64,000 nucleotides of DNA, from NCBI RefSeq assembly GCF_003286915.1, contig NZ_QMFY01000001.1:496001-560000 (forward strand), read 5' to 3'. The DNA comes from Pseudochryseolinea flava. Lineage in GTDB: Bacteria; Bacteroidota; Bacteroidia; Cytophagales; Cyclobacteriaceae. The translations under genes were made by a program, and so were the position numbers. Shown one piece after another: positions 1 through 9,649 of the stretch (position 1 is its first letter; each line of letters begins with the position of its first letter). Under the pieces are notes generated by a model that saw only the letters and a list, made by a program, of their open reading frames with translations, was not told where the DNA came from and searched no databases.

Positions 1-1545
1 TACGCGATACACGGTGCCCGACACTTTCAATGTTGGTGAAATATCCAACAACTCCGTACAAGGAGAATATCCGTCCTCCATCGCCTTTCCATATACAAAC
101 GGCTTAAAGGTAGATCCCGCTTGGCGCATACCCTGGCGCACATGATCGTATTTAAAATAACGATGACTCAATCCACCTACCCATGCTTTTACTTCTCCAG
201 TCTGCGGATTCATCGCCATCAAGCCCGTTTGCAAAAATCTATTGTAGTAACGCAACGAGTCATAAAAACTAAAATCGACAAACTTATCGCCACCCCAGGC
301 AAATACTTTCATTCGCTTCTTTTTCTTCAAAACAATCTCGATAGAATCTGCACCGGCACCGTAGCGTTTCTCAAGTGTTTTATAAATATCCGTGCGTTTT
401 ATTTTCTTCTGAAGGAAGTCCGTGATCTCTTCACCACCTGCGCCCTCCCAAGGGTTTCTACTACCCAGTGCAGTTTCAAAATCGCGTTGCACCTTGCTCA
501 TGTGTTCTGCAACAGCTTGCTCCGCCAACATTTGCATCCTACTATCAATGGTGGTATAAATTTTTAATCCAGATTCAAGCAAATCTATATCTCGCTCTTT
601 ACACCACTTATCTAGATCTTGACGAAGCACTGTTCTGAAATAAGTTGCTAAACCTTCATTGTGGTTTTGTACCGAAAAATTGAGATCAAGTGGAAGCTGC
701 TTTAATGAATCGTAAGCTTTTTCTGTCTTGATGTAACCATGATCCAGCAGTTTGTGAAGGACTTGATTACGTTTATTCAATGCACGCTCCGGATGTTCCC
801 GAGGGTTGAAACGCACAGTACCTTGCAACATTCCCACGAGCAAAGCAGCTTCGTGCAAGTCAAGTTTCGCAGGACTCTTACCAAAATATGTTTCCGACGC
901 TACTTTGATTCCGTAAGCGTTATTGTTGAAAGGAACGGTATTTAGGTAGAGGCAAATAATCTCCTCTTTCGTAAAGTTCTTTTCAAGTTGAACAGCAATA
1001 ATCCATTCCTTCGTTTTGCTAATCAACATATCCAACGGACTGGCTAGATAACCAAAATGACCGCGCAATTCTTCACTTCGGGTATGAAAGAGATTCTTTG
1101 CGGTTTGTTGTGTTAGTGTGCTTCCTCCGCCTTGACCACCTCCCAACACCACACCTTTCACTACACGAAAGTAAGATTGCAAGTCCATTCCTGCATGATC
1201 ATAAAATCGATGGTCTTCTGAAATGATCAACGTCTTCACCAACAGGGGTGGCAACTGATCGTATGTTACAGCGCTTCTGTTGAAGCGAAAATATCGTCCG
1301 AGTGACGCGCCATCGGCAGAGATAACTTCCGAAGAAAGATCGTTTTGTGGATTTTCCACCATCCGAAAGCTAGGCATCTCACCAAAAAGGTTGAAGGGAT
1401 TCCAGATGACAGAATAGATATACAGGGGCACGCCAACGAGCACGACCAAGAAAGCTATCCACGTGAACTTGACAACTTTATTAAACCAAGAGGTTTTAAA
1501 GAGAAGGATTTTTGAGAACATCGAGCTTGATGAAGCTTTGGCCAT
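1..1545 (-). CDS. Penicillin-binding protein 1A, bifunctional transglycosylase/transpeptidase (3' part outside window)
   Basis: Class A PBP that polymerises glycan strands and cross-links peptides at the outer face of the inner membrane. The start codon is the ATG ending at 1545; 515 residues are visible and the frame runs off the left edge. There is a cytoplasmic N-terminus and one membrane helix at about residues 22-44. The GT51 domain follows, with the EDHRFYDHAG motif near residue 109, GGGSTLTQQTAKN near 140 and KTKEW/YLNTVPF further on. The transpeptidase serine motif STFK (S478, K481) lies just before the edge; the SxN and KTG motifs would be outside. A good promoter lies 35 bp upstream. 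PBP1A-type identity is clear; the exact paralogue is not. Confidence 0.95.
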   Translation of the reverse strand, partial: MAKASSSSMFSKILLFKTSWFNKVVKFTWIAFLVVLVGVPLYIYSVIWNPFNLFGEMPSFRMVENPQNDLSSEVISADGASLGRYFRFNRSAVTYDQLPPLLVKTLIISEDHRFYDHAGMDLQSYFRVVKGVVLGGGQGGGSTLTQQTAKNLFHTRSEELRGHFGYLASPLDMLISKTKEWIIAVQLEKNFTKEEIICLYLNTVPFNNNAYGIKVASETYFGKSPAKLDLHEAALLVGMLQGTVRFNPREHPERALNKRNQVLHKLLDHGYIKTEKAYDSLKQLPLDLNFSVQNHNEGLATYFRTVLRQDLDKWCKERDIDLLESGLKIYTTIDSRMQMLAEQAVAEHMSKVQRDFETALGSRNPWEGAGGEEITDFLQKKIKRTDIYKTLEKRYGAGADSIEIVLKKKKRMKVFAWGGDKFVDFSFYDSLRYYNRFLQTGLMAMNPQTGEVKAWVGGLSHRYFKYDHVRQGMRQAGSTFKPFVYGKAMEDGYSPCTELLDISPTLKVSGTVYRV

Positions 1546-1579
1546 AGGAAACTATTTGTAGCGAAGATAATTCAAATAA

Positions 1580-1612
1580 CAAATCTAGATGGAAACCTTG
1601 AATCATTCTCAA
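1580..1612 (-). promoter_or_regulatory. Bacteroidota-type promoter for the PBP1A gene
   Basis: On the minus strand TTG (1612-1610) is followed after 22 bases by TAGATTTG (1587-1580). This fits the TTG / TAnnTTTG consensus of the Bacteroidota primary sigma factor. Transcription would begin near 1575, giving a leader of about 30 nt. Read by eye only. Confidence 0.55.
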
Positions 1613-1724
1613 AGAAACGGTCGGATAAAATGGAATCTGTTGGATAGATCTCCAAACCTGTCGTAATGATAGTGAATGATGTTGAAGGGCGGTCCTGCGA
1701 TCGTCAACGCAGCCGATTATCCAT

Positions 1725-2867
1725 TCATTCCAAAGACCTTTTGTGCCTGAAAAACAACTGCGAAATCGGGATAAGCATAAATGCAGCCAGCGCAAACGTG
1801 ATAAAGGCCAGTTTCAAATTTAAGGCTTCAGAAATGTAGCCAATCAAAGGAGGCCCGATAAGCATCCCCACGATACTGTATGTTGCCAAGAGCGAAACGG
1901 CCATTCCTGTGGAATACTTTCGTGAGCCACCCGCTAATAGAAATGTCATCGGGATAACCGGTCCGGTGCCAAAACCCACTAGCGAAAAACCAATCAATGT
2001 TGGCCAATAGTAGGGAAAGACTATCGCGATAAAAATTCCGACGATGATGAGCAACGCACTAAGCGCATACATCTTCGGCATGCCAAGTTTTACAATGAGA
2101 TAGTCAGACGCGAATCTTGCCAGCGCCATCCATACCATGAATAAGAGATGGCCGGTCGTGTACACTTCAACGCCTATCACATCATGAAAATATTGACCAC
2201 TCCAATCGAACATTCCGCCCTCACAAATGGCTGCAAAAAATATTAACAATCCTAAATAGCCAATGTACGGATCTGGCTTACCAAAAATGATTTTGTTCCC
2301 AGACGTAGCGCGATCGTTGGTAACGAGAAAACGATAAGTAACAATGGTCGTCACAATGGTGATGGCCGCGATGATTGACAAATGAATATTCATCGGGATG
2401 TTCCAGCGAAGTAAAAGCGTTGCAAACAATAAGCCCACGATACCACCCGTGCTCCAGAGTCCATGAAACGATCCGTTGATTTTCTTATCGAACATCTTCT
2501 GTAACGTAATCGCTTGCGTGTTCATGGAAACGTTCAAGATCCGCAGTGAAAATGAAAACACTCCCAGCGACATGACGAGGAATATTACTTTTGGGGAGAA
2601 GGCTATTCCAAAGACAGAAACACCCAGCAGTGTGAATGCAATCGACAGCGGAACCCGACTATCAAATCTGGCAACAAGCCATCCGGAAATAGGTAGACCG
2701 ATCATCGACGCGATGGGCATCGTGAGTAAAATCGTGCCAAGCTCGGCGTAACTAAGCTGGAAAATATTTTTAAGGTTTGGAATTCTCGAGGTCCAAGATG
2801 CAAAGCAAATACCCGAGAGAAAAAAGAACACACTTAATGCAATCCGCTGCTTGTTTTTCAATTCCAT
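1725..2867 (-). CDS. MFS transporter, YbjJ-like
   Basis: Inner-membrane carrier of the major facilitator superfamily, substrate unknown. The N-terminus (FFFLSGICFASWTSRIPNLK) and the following SYAELGTILL segment resemble the YbjJ/fucose-permease-like branch. Around 12 hydrophobic segments spread over 380 residues, the usual MFS length. The open frame extends 7 codons upstream to an ATG at 2888, but a TAnnTTTG promoter element (2893-2886) covers that codon, so MELKNK (2867) is the likelier start. The gene stands alone between PBP1A and the VWA gene, so context gives no substrate. It could be a sugar carrier or a drug/proton antiporter. Confidence 0.85.
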   Translation of the reverse strand: MELKNKQRIALSVFFFLSGICFASWTSRIPNLKNIFQLSYAELGTILLTMPIASMIGLPISGWLVARFDSRVPLSIAFTLLGVSVFGIAFSPKVIFLVMSLGVFSFSLRILNVSMNTQAITLQKMFDKKINGSFHGLWSTGGIVGLLFATLLLRWNIPMNIHLSIIAAITIVTTIVTYRFLVTNDRATSGNKIIFGKPDPYIGYLGLLIFFAAICEGGMFDWSGQYFHDVIGVEVYTTGHLLFMVWMALARFASDYLIVKLGMPKMYALSALLIIVGIFIAIVFPYYWPTLIGFSLVGFGTGPVIPMTFLLAGGSRKYSTGMAVSLLATYSIVGMLIGPPLIGYISEALNLKLAFITFALAAFMLIPISQLFFRHKRSLE

Positions 2868-2885
2868 TTCGCCACAAATTCCGGG

Positions 2886-2893
2886 CAAAGATA
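2886..2893 (-). promoter_or_regulatory. -7 element (TATCTTTG) of the MFS gene
   Basis: An exact TAnnTTTG match on the minus strand that overlaps the upstream ATG of the MFS frame. Transcription would begin near 2881, which decides for the start at 2867. No TTG is seen at the expected -33 distance. Confidence 0.4.
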
Positions 2894-3014
2894 ATCAATG
2901 AGACCAGTCTAAGGTATTTGCCGTTAGAAATTGTTGCACGCCGTAAAAAATTAAGCCACCGACACTCGTCGATGGCTCTTAGAATTGTCGCGAAAGAAGG
3001 CGGATTCTTTCTGA

Positions 3015-4184
3015 CTATTTCCAACTTAAACGTTTCGTTTTCGCTTGTGTCTTAATTGCCTTGATCATCGTTCCCTCCAACGCGCTTTCTTGTGCATCTG
3101 CCGCGGCATGTTGATCCTGGTAAGCTTTTCGTTGTTGATTTAGCTTTTGGATTTCAGCTTGAATTTTTTCACGCTCGGCACTTTTCTCCTTCACATAGAT
3201 TTTTCTTTGCTCAACCGTCATCCCCTTCATCTCAGCTGGAAGTGTTTCTTCAGAAGCTTTCTCGACAGCCTTCACATCATCCTTCGTTGCGTCAACAAGA
3301 TCCCATGATGAGTTCGAATAAGCACTTGAGCTCTTTGATACAGCGCGCTCAACCACATTTGAAGTTCCGTAGCTACCAGCATTTCTATCCTGTGTCGATT
3401 GCAATGCTTTCTTCTTCACACCACTGCTGCCATAAGCAATGTACGTTGCATTAAGTTGCTCGTTAAGCGCCGCGATCTTGTCATCGTAAGGCGTTGGAAT
3501 GTACACGGTCTTTCGATCCTGATCAATTGCCATGTAAGAACCACCCGTCAGGTCTGCACCACGTTTCCAGCTTGTTCCCATGCCTTCATCAAAATTTCCA
3601 CAATAAATAGTATTCACCACCACATCTTTTTCCTTCGCCAGTTCACAAGCCGTTTGATATGGAACACTACCTTGCGTGAACGGCTCATTACCCGCAATGA
3701 AGATCATTTTTAAGTCCGCTTTTGAGGAAGACCAATCCAACTGTTGCAACGATGTTCGAATAACATAACCACAAAATTCGTTACCACCATTCGTTGTGAG
3801 CGAAAACAGTTTTTCTGAAATCACATCCAAGTCATTTGTCAACGCACTCACCTGGCGAACAAATCCTTCCGACGAGGGAAGACCATCGTTACCGTATTCA
3901 TACAGCGCGATCTGAATGTTTGGTCTCGAACCATCGTCGCATTTTGCGGCAGCAAGTTCATTTACTATTTTCCAAAGTTGTGATTTCGCTTGATCAATCA
4001 ATCCATCCATACTATTGCTCGTATCAATGAGCAATGCAAGCATAATAGTTTGCTTTCCATCGGGCGGTGTTTTCGTTGATGGTCCCTCTGCTTTTATCGG
4101 TTGGCATTGCACAGCAAAAAGTGCTGTTAAAATGATACTGAGTAGTAACGTATAGTGCTCCGCAGCTTTTCTAAAGGTTTTCAT
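3015..4184 (-). CDS. Exported VWA-domain protein
   Basis: A 389-residue protein with an N-terminal hydrophobic signal segment (residues 12-26) ending near Cys27. The cysteine could be lipidated, but the Q at -1 is unusual for a lipobox. The von Willebrand A domain follows, with MIDAS residues DTSNS at 54-58, a later TTNGGNE segment, and FIAGNEPF in the place of the last MIDAS strand. The C-terminal third is lysine/glutamine-rich and probably coiled coil (about 310-365). VWA proteins of this kind bind partner proteins through a metal ion in the periplasm or at the envelope; the partner is unknown. It is divergent from the LytS-like kinase, sharing a 177-bp upstream region that holds a palindrome. 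Confidence 0.8.
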   Translation of the reverse strand: MKTFRKAAEHYTLLLSIILTALFAVQCQPIKAEGPSTKTPPDGKQTIMLALLIDTSNSMDGLIDQAKSQLWKIVNELAAAKCDDGSRPNIQIALYEYGNDGLPSSEGFVRQVSALTNDLDVISEKLFSLTTNGGNEFCGYVIRTSLQQLDWSSSKADLKMIFIAGNEPFTQGSVPYQTACELAKEKDVVVNTIYCGNFDEGMGTSWKRGADLTGGSYMAIDQDRKTVYIPTPYDDKIAALNEQLNATYIAYGSSGVKKKALQSTQDRNAGSYGTSNVVERAVSKSSSAYSNSSWDLVDATKDDVKAVEKASEETLPAEMKGMTVEQRKIYVKEKSAEREKIQAEIQKLNQQRKAYQDQHAAADAQESALEGTMIKAIKTQAKTKRLSWK

Positions 4185-4261
4185 GGCGTTAATGTTTGAT
4201 CAAATTTTACGGAAGATTTTTGCTTTTGATAGGAAGACTACGCCGAGCGCCATATTGTATG

Positions 4262-4290
4262 AGTGAAACATCCGTTTCACTTAGTGAAAG
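4262..4290. promoter_or_regulatory. Palindromic operator candidate between VWA and LytS genes
   Basis: AGTGAAAC (4262-4269), a 4-base spacer and GTTTCACT (4274-4281) form a perfect 8-bp inverted repeat. A third near-copy AGTGAAAG follows at 4283-4290. It lies between two divergent genes, about 70-80 bp from each start. It may be a protein-binding site or an RNA hairpin; there is no U-run, so a terminator is unlikely. Confidence 0.4.
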
Positions 4291-4361
4291 CCGTGAATTG
4301 GGCTTGTTGTACTGTAAACCGGTAAAAATTAAAGTATTAACTTTCTGACGAGCTGCAAAAA

Positions 4362-6311
4362 ATGAGGAAATCTGTTCTAATAATTGGTATTGTAATGAGC
4401 CTGATGTGGGTACCTGATGTGGTAGCACAGAACAAGGTAGAATCTAAATCCAAAGAGCGTTACAAAGCCTATAAGTCAAGTAGCCAAAGCGAAGCGTCAT
4501 CGTTGTTAAACGATGCCTACGTTTTGAAGGATAAGAACCCTGGCGAAGCGCTGAACAAAGTGCAAGATGCATTAGGCATTAGTATCGCGACGAAGGATGA
4601 ATTCAACGAAGGAAAATGTTATGTTCTCATAGGAGAGATCAACGAATCAATCCAAGAATGGAAATTAGCGCGCGACAACTATGAGTCCGCTTACGAACGA
4701 CTGAAGACTTTGTATAGCGGAACACCGGAATTTCGACAAACGCTTAAAGGACTAGGCAACACTAACTTGAAGCTACGTGATTTTGAAGCATCCTTAAGAT
4801 ACTATAACCAAGCGCTGGCCTCAAAGGGTGGTCGTCAGGAAAACAATAGTATTCTAGTGCTCATGGCCGAAGTCTACTATCAGCAAGGCAATACTGATGC
4901 GGCTTTGGAAACGCTCAAGAAAATTTCATACGGGAAAATGGTCGACAATGATTTAGACGCGAGTGTCCAAAATTTAAATGCGCGCATTTTAGCCAAGCGA
5001 AATGAATACGACAACTCGTCAAAAGTTTTGGACAAGTCACTGAACACGCTTAGCGCAGAGCCAAGTGTGGCCCGCAGTCAAGCGCAGTCGATACAAGAAA
5101 CGAAAGAAGAAATCTCTCAAGGACTACGAGGACAACAGCGTTTTGATGAAGACATCGACCTACGAAATAAGTCAATTGCATTCAACAACAGCATCAATAA
5201 TTTAGAAGAAGTAACGAAAGACAAGCTTGCCATAAGCAAATCGTTAGTCGACATTGGCGAGACATCTGCCGCCAGGAAGGAGCTCGAAGAAGCAGCTGCC
5301 ATTGCGGATTCGATCAACAACCCGGAAGCAAAAGCTAATGCATATTTAGCATTGGCAAACTTCTATGACAAAAGTGGTGAGACTAAGCGCGCGGTTACGG
5401 CTTATAAAAAGTATAGTGAAGCTGTTGCTTCGACGGAAACAAAAACCGAGGCAGAAACCCAGGAGCGTGATGCCTTGCTCAAAAAGCAAAAGGAAATTGA
5501 GTCTTTATCGAAAGAAATTTCCATCAGCCAACAGCAAGAAAAAATTGAGCAGACCACCGTGAGCAGGCAGAAGATTATCATTTACGGATTGATCTTGATG
5601 ATCGTTATTACGCTCACGACTTCATATTTCATTTACAAGAATGCCGTTGCTAGCAAGATTGCCAACCAATTGCTTGCCTTGAAATCGCTTCGCAGCCAAA
5701 TGAACCCTCACTTCATTTTCAATGCATTAAATTCCGTGAATCATTTTATCGCACAGCAAGATGAAAGAACTGCGAATAAATTCCTCTCTGAATTTTCTCA
5801 GCTTATGCGGCTTGTTTTAGAAAATTCGCAAGAAGATTTTATTCCACTTCACAAAGAGCAAGAGATTCTATCACTTTACTTGAAACTTGAACATTATCGT
5901 TTTCGCGATAAGTTTGAATATACAATAGACATTGACGAGAACATCAACGCCGACGTAATCGAGGTTCCCCCAATGTTAATTCAACCCTATATTGAAAATG
6001 CCGTGTGGCACGGACTCCGTTACAAGGACACGATCGGTCATTTACACCTGAAAATTCGTGAGGCAAACAACTACTTGCTGGTCGAAATTCAGGACAACGG
6101 AATTGGGCGAGTAAAATCTGCTGCCTTAAAAACAGCGAACCAGAAAAAACATAATTCAACTGGCATCAAGAATATTGAAGAACGGCTCAAAATATTGAAC
6201 ACCGTTTACAAAGCAAACTATCGTGTAACCATTGAAGACCTCGCTGAAGGTACGGGAACGCATGTTCGCATTTTTCTTCCGATAAACCAACGCAAAAAAT
6301 CTTTCGCATGA
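4362..6311 (+). CDS. LytS-like sensor histidine kinase with TPR sensor region
   Basis: A 649-residue sensor kinase. A signal peptide (1-22) leads into a periplasmic region of TPR-like helical repeats (about 40-370), then a coiled coil, one membrane helix (about 403-425) and a cytoplasmic His_kinase (PF06580-type) domain. The phosphoacceptor is H450 in QMNPHFIFNALNS; the ATPase boxes are PYIENAVWHG and DNGIGR. The next gene, a LytTR response regulator, overlaps by 4 bp (ATGA) and is its certain partner. TPR-LytS/LytTR pairs are common in Bacteroidota; the signal is unknown. Upstream lies a palindromic operator candidate. Confidence 0.92.
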   Translation: MRKSVLIIGIVMSLMWVPDVVAQNKVESKSKERYKAYKSSSQSEASSLLNDAYVLKDKNPGEALNKVQDALGISIATKDEFNEGKCYVLIGEINESIQEWKLARDNYESAYERLKTLYSGTPEFRQTLKGLGNTNLKLRDFEASLRYYNQALASKGGRQENNSILVLMAEVYYQQGNTDAALETLKKISYGKMVDNDLDASVQNLNARILAKRNEYDNSSKVLDKSLNTLSAEPSVARSQAQSIQETKEEISQGLRGQQRFDEDIDLRNKSIAFNNSINNLEEVTKDKLAISKSLVDIGETSAARKELEEAAAIADSINNPEAKANAYLALANFYDKSGETKRAVTAYKKYSEAVASTETKTEAETQERDALLKKQKEIESLSKEISISQQQEKIEQTTVSRQKIIIYGLILMIVITLTTSYFIYKNAVASKIANQLLALKSLRSQMNPHFIFNALNSVNHFIAQQDERTANKFLSEFSQLMRLVLENSQEDFIPLHKEQEILSLYLKLEHYRFRDKFEYTIDIDENINADVIEVPPMLIQPYIENAVWHGLRYKDTIGHLHLKIREANNYLLVEIQDNGIGRVKSAALKTANQKKHNSTGIKNIEERLKILNTVYKANYRVTIEDLAEGTGTHVRIFLPINQRKKSFA

Positions 6312-7045
6312 AGGCAATCATTGTAGATGATGAAAAAGACAGTCGCGATATCCTCGCAAATTATCTTAAGAAATATTGCCCGGATGTTACTGTCTGTGGT
6401 TTCGGCGAATCTGTTGCTACAGGCCTAGAAGCGATTCGCCAGCATCAACCCGATATTGTTTTTCTTGACATTGAAATGCCTTACGGTAATGGGTTCGATC
6501 TCCTTGACAAAGCAGATGACCACACCTTTGAGACGATCTTCGTTACAGCGTTCGGGAACTATGCGATCCAAGCACTCAATCAAAGTGCCGCCTACTATTT
6601 ATTAAAGCCTATTGATATCGATGAGCTAATCAAAGCAGTAGAAAAAATTAAACATGAACGACGCGGCGAAAATTATCTTCAACATTCGCGCGTGTTGTTA
6701 GATAACATCAAAAGTACTTCGCAGCAGAAGATCATGCTTCCAACTATGGAAGGATTTGAAATTGTGTCTATCAATACAATTCTCTACTGCGAAGCCGTTG
6801 ACAATTTCACACGTTTCTATTTTGAAATCGGTCAGCCGCTGCTAATCTGCCGAACGTTAAAATATTTTGAAGAGGTATTGAAAGACCATGGCTTTCTAAG
6901 GATCCACCGTTCATACCTGATCAACCCAAATTTTGTAATACGCTATTCAAAAGGGAAAGGCGGCTATGTTACCATGAAAAATGAACAAGAACTAGAAGTG
7001 TCGCCTAATAAAAAGAAAGAGTTCCTCGACCTATTCGAGCGATAA
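6308..7045 (+). CDS. LytTR-family response regulator
   Basis: A 245-residue DNA-binding response regulator and partner of the preceding kinase, whose stop codon it overlaps (ATGA). The receiver domain (1-120) has the acidic pair at D7/D8, phosphoacceptor D54 in FLDIEMP, a later T (VTAFG) and the conserved lysine in LLKPID. The C-terminal LytTR domain (about 140-245) contains FLRIHRSYLINP and KGGYVTM, typical of this fold, which binds DNA direct repeats. Targets are unknown; autoregulation or control of the neighbouring VWA gene is possible. Confidence 0.93.
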   Translation: MKAIIVDDEKDSRDILANYLKKYCPDVTVCGFGESVATGLEAIRQHQPDIVFLDIEMPYGNGFDLLDKADDHTFETIFVTAFGNYAIQALNQSAAYYLLKPIDIDELIKAVEKIKHERRGENYLQHSRVLLDNIKSTSQQKIMLPTMEGFEIVSINTILYCEAVDNFTRFYFEIGQPLLICRTLKYFEEVLKDHGFLRIHRSYLINPNFVIRYSKGKGGYVTMKNEQELEVSPNKKKEFLDLFER

Positions 7046-7066
7046 AAGTTTTCCACCCATGGCAAT

Positions 7067-7582
7067 TTACTTTTTACGGAATATGCTGGAGTAGATCCCT
7101 CCCGCATGATAAACCGACGGCGTCGTATTGATGAGTATCACTTCCGCATCAAGCTTTTTCCCAAGGGCATGCAGCGATTCGAAACTTACAGGGTAGGGCA
7201 CCCACTGATTGGCCTCTTCGGTGTCGTACTCAACGATGAGAAAAAATCCATCATCGTTTAACCGACGGCTCCAAACTTCTAAAAAGGAAATTTTGTCTTC
7301 CACATAATGCAAGGCGTTTGCGAGCATGATACCATCCAACATCTCTAGATCATTTGGTGGCGACACAATATCAGCTACAATCGGTTTAACCGAAATACGT
7401 TCACCAAGAATTGATTTCACTTTTTGATCGTGATCGATCGCATAGATCAGGGATTCATGCGCGAGCAGCGAATCCAATATTTTCGTAAAAAATCCACTAC
7501 CGGCACCAAGATCCGCCCACACTTGCGGTCGTGTTTGATCAATCGCATCCTCTATTAACTTCCTTCCTATTTCAAATTCCAT
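7067..7582 (-). CDS. Class I SAM-dependent methyltransferase
   Basis: A small (171 aa) Rossmann-fold methyltransferase. Motif I is WADLGAGSGFF (about 22-32), the acidic residue after strand 2 is in YAIDHD, and the post-motif region is MLANALHYVE. Proteins of this size usually act on small molecules, lipids or arsenite-like substrates; nothing here fixes the substrate. The gene starts 4 bp after the stop of the upstream TPR histidine kinase on the same strand, so the two are probably co-transcribed, which is an unusual pairing. Confidence 0.8.
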   Translation of the reverse strand: MEFEIGRKLIEDAIDQTRPQVWADLGAGSGFFTKILDSLLAHESLIYAIDHDQKVKSILGERISVKPIVADIVSPPNDLEMLDGIMLANALHYVEDKISFLEVWSRRLNDDGFFLIVEYDTEEANQWVPYPVSFESLHALGKKLDAEVILINTTPSVYHAGGIYSSIFRKK

Positions 7583-7586
7583 TGAA

Positions 7587-9581
7587 CTACTTCTTCAAAC
7601 TAAAATAAAATGTTGATCCCTTACCTACTTCGCTTTCTACGCCAATATGGCCACCATTCTTCTCTACAAATTCCTTGCACAGAATTAGTCCGAGGCCGGT
7701 GCCCTTCTCATTCGCCGTTCCCTTTGTTGAATGCTTTGTGTCAATACGAAACAGTTTTTCCATCACTTCCTTCGGCATACCTACACCTGTATCCGCAATG
7801 CTAACGTTCACAGATGTTCCATTCTCTTTTGCGTTGAGCGTAATAGTACCCCCTGGGGGTGTAAATTTAATTGCGTTTGATAACAAATTCCGAACAACCG
7901 TCGTGATACTATTTTTATCCGCATGCACCCGTAGCGGAGTAACACAAAGGTTCGCAATGGCGATTTGCTTATTCGCGGCTTGCGCCTCTAACAACGATTT
8001 ATTGACGTCAAGTACCTCCATCATGTCGATTACTTCAGGTTTAAATTCTATGTTCCCTGTTTGTGATCGCGACCACTCTAAAAGGTTCTCAAGCAATGCA
8101 AATAAGTTCTTTAACGATTTGTCAAGATCTTGCGCTAGCATTTTGATTTCTTCTTTGCTTAGACTATCGCTATGATTAATAAGCAAACCAGAAAATGATG
8201 TCAGCGAATTTAATGGCCCTTTCAAGTCGTGGCTGATAATCGAAAAGAATTTGTCCTTCGTTGCATTCAAAGCAATCAGTGCTTCATTTTTTTCTTGGAC
8301 AGCGGTGTTCGCAACCTCCAGTATTTTATTGGATCGCTTCTTCGACAAATACATGTAGAAGATAAGCGCTACAATCACGCAACCCAAGGCGATTAATACG
8401 AACAAAAAATTTCTGAACTGCTGCTGCTCTTCAATTTTTTCTTGCTGAACGATACTCTTCGTTTCAAGTTTATTGATACGCACTTCCTTCTGCTCTAGCG
8501 TAAACCTGTTGGTTACTTCAAGAAGTTGCTTTTCGTTAGCATCGTTTAAGATGAACTCGGTAATCGCAGCAAGCTCTTCTTGATATTCGATTGCTTGACG
8601 ATAGTCGCCAATCAATTTGTAAGACTGATATAAATAGTCGACGCTTTTTCGAATTTCTATCTGATTTTGAGATTCGCGTGCAGCTTTCAATCCAAGTCTA
8701 AGGTTTGCAATGGCTTGTTGATAGTTCTTTTTCTCAAAATAAAGTTCGCCAACATTGTTGTATGAAACGGATAAACCGTGATCATCTTTTAAGCGCTGCC
8801 GGAGTTTAAGTGCGATCGTATGATTAGCCATCGACTTTTCCGAATTCTTCATGCGGCGATACAGCTCGCCAATATCGTTCAGCAAAAGCGCTTCATTTTT
8901 TTTGTCACCGATACTACGGTAAATTGTTAGAGACTCTTTGTATCGTTCAAGCGATTCGGAATATTTACTTTGCAACTCGTGCACTTGTGCTATTTGAAAA
9001 AGTGTTTTTGCTTCCACAGATGGGTCAGCTACAACGTCTTTATATTTGAGCACCAAGTGATAGTTCTCCAGCGCATTGTCAAGCTTACCCTGAAGCGCGT
9101 TAATATTTCCCATTTCGTTTAAAATTCTTACCAACCGCACAGGACTTTTGTATTGCTCATCGATGGCGAGTGCATCTTGTAAGAAAGTGGTGCTTCGTTC
9201 ATAGTCACCGACTTCCTCCCATAACTTTGCAAGTCCCAAAAACGTGAACAGCTGTTTGTCTTTGAGATCTAAGGAATCCTCCAGGTGTAACGCGCGAATG
9301 AAGTTATTCATGGCGTGCTCGACAAGGTGGGTTTGCGTGAGGTGAATCAGCGCTATTGATTTCAGCGACTTAATTTCACGCGGAAAGTCGCCGGCACGAT
9401 GTGCCGATTGAAGGTCATAGGTAGCCTCCTCAAGTGCCTGATCAACTGACTTTGATTTCTTTTCTTGAAAATGGCGCTCGTACCACGCGATCTCCGGATC
9501 AACCTCTAGTTGAGCAAAAGCTTGCGGCGTAACGAGTAAAAGACATAGCAGGCTAAAAATTACCTTTATCATAAAGGACAC
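7587..9581 (-). CDS. TPR-containing hybrid-like sensor histidine kinase
   Basis: A 664-residue orthodox sensor kinase. A signal peptide (1-23) precedes TPR repeats (about 60-340, e.g. NALENYHLVLK, NNVGELYFEKKNY), then a coiled coil, a membrane helix (about 390-410) and a HisKA domain with phosphoacceptor H451 in ISHDLKGPLNS. The HATPase_c domain carries NLLSNAIKFTPP, DTGVGMP and KGTGLGLILCKEF. No receiver domain is attached and no response regulator is adjacent, so the partner must be elsewhere. This architecture is frequent in Cytophagales, where such kinases are present in large numbers. It is likely co-transcribed with the downstream methyltransferase. Confidence 0.92.
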   Translation of the reverse strand: MSFMIKVIFSLLCLLLVTPQAFAQLEVDPEIAWYERHFQEKKSKSVDQALEEATYDLQSAHRAGDFPREIKSLKSIALIHLTQTHLVEHAMNNFIRALHLEDSLDLKDKQLFTFLGLAKLWEEVGDYERSTTFLQDALAIDEQYKSPVRLVRILNEMGNINALQGKLDNALENYHLVLKYKDVVADPSVEAKTLFQIAQVHELQSKYSESLERYKESLTIYRSIGDKKNEALLLNDIGELYRRMKNSEKSMANHTIALKLRQRLKDDHGLSVSYNNVGELYFEKKNYQQAIANLRLGLKAARESQNQIEIRKSVDYLYQSYKLIGDYRQAIEYQEELAAITEFILNDANEKQLLEVTNRFTLEQKEVRINKLETKSIVQQEKIEEQQQFRNFLFVLIALGCVIVALIFYMYLSKKRSNKILEVANTAVQEKNEALIALNATKDKFFSIISHDLKGPLNSLTSFSGLLINHSDSLSKEEIKMLAQDLDKSLKNLFALLENLLEWSRSQTGNIEFKPEVIDMMEVLDVNKSLLEAQAANKQIAIANLCVTPLRVHADKNSITTVVRNLLSNAIKFTPPGGTITLNAKENGTSVNVSIADTGVGMPKEVMEKLFRIDTKHSTKGTANEKGTGLGLILCKEFVEKNGGHIGVESEVGKGSTFYFSLKK

Positions 9582-9649
9582 TGCAATTTGATCGTAAAGG
9601 TCATCAAAAATTTACAGTATTAATACGAAGACTCTGGTCTAATATTACA

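Noticed and set aside
1496-1795. 99-codon minus-strand frame between PBP1A and MFS genes
   Set aside because: It overlaps both neighbours and the PBP1A promoter, and has no recognisable content.
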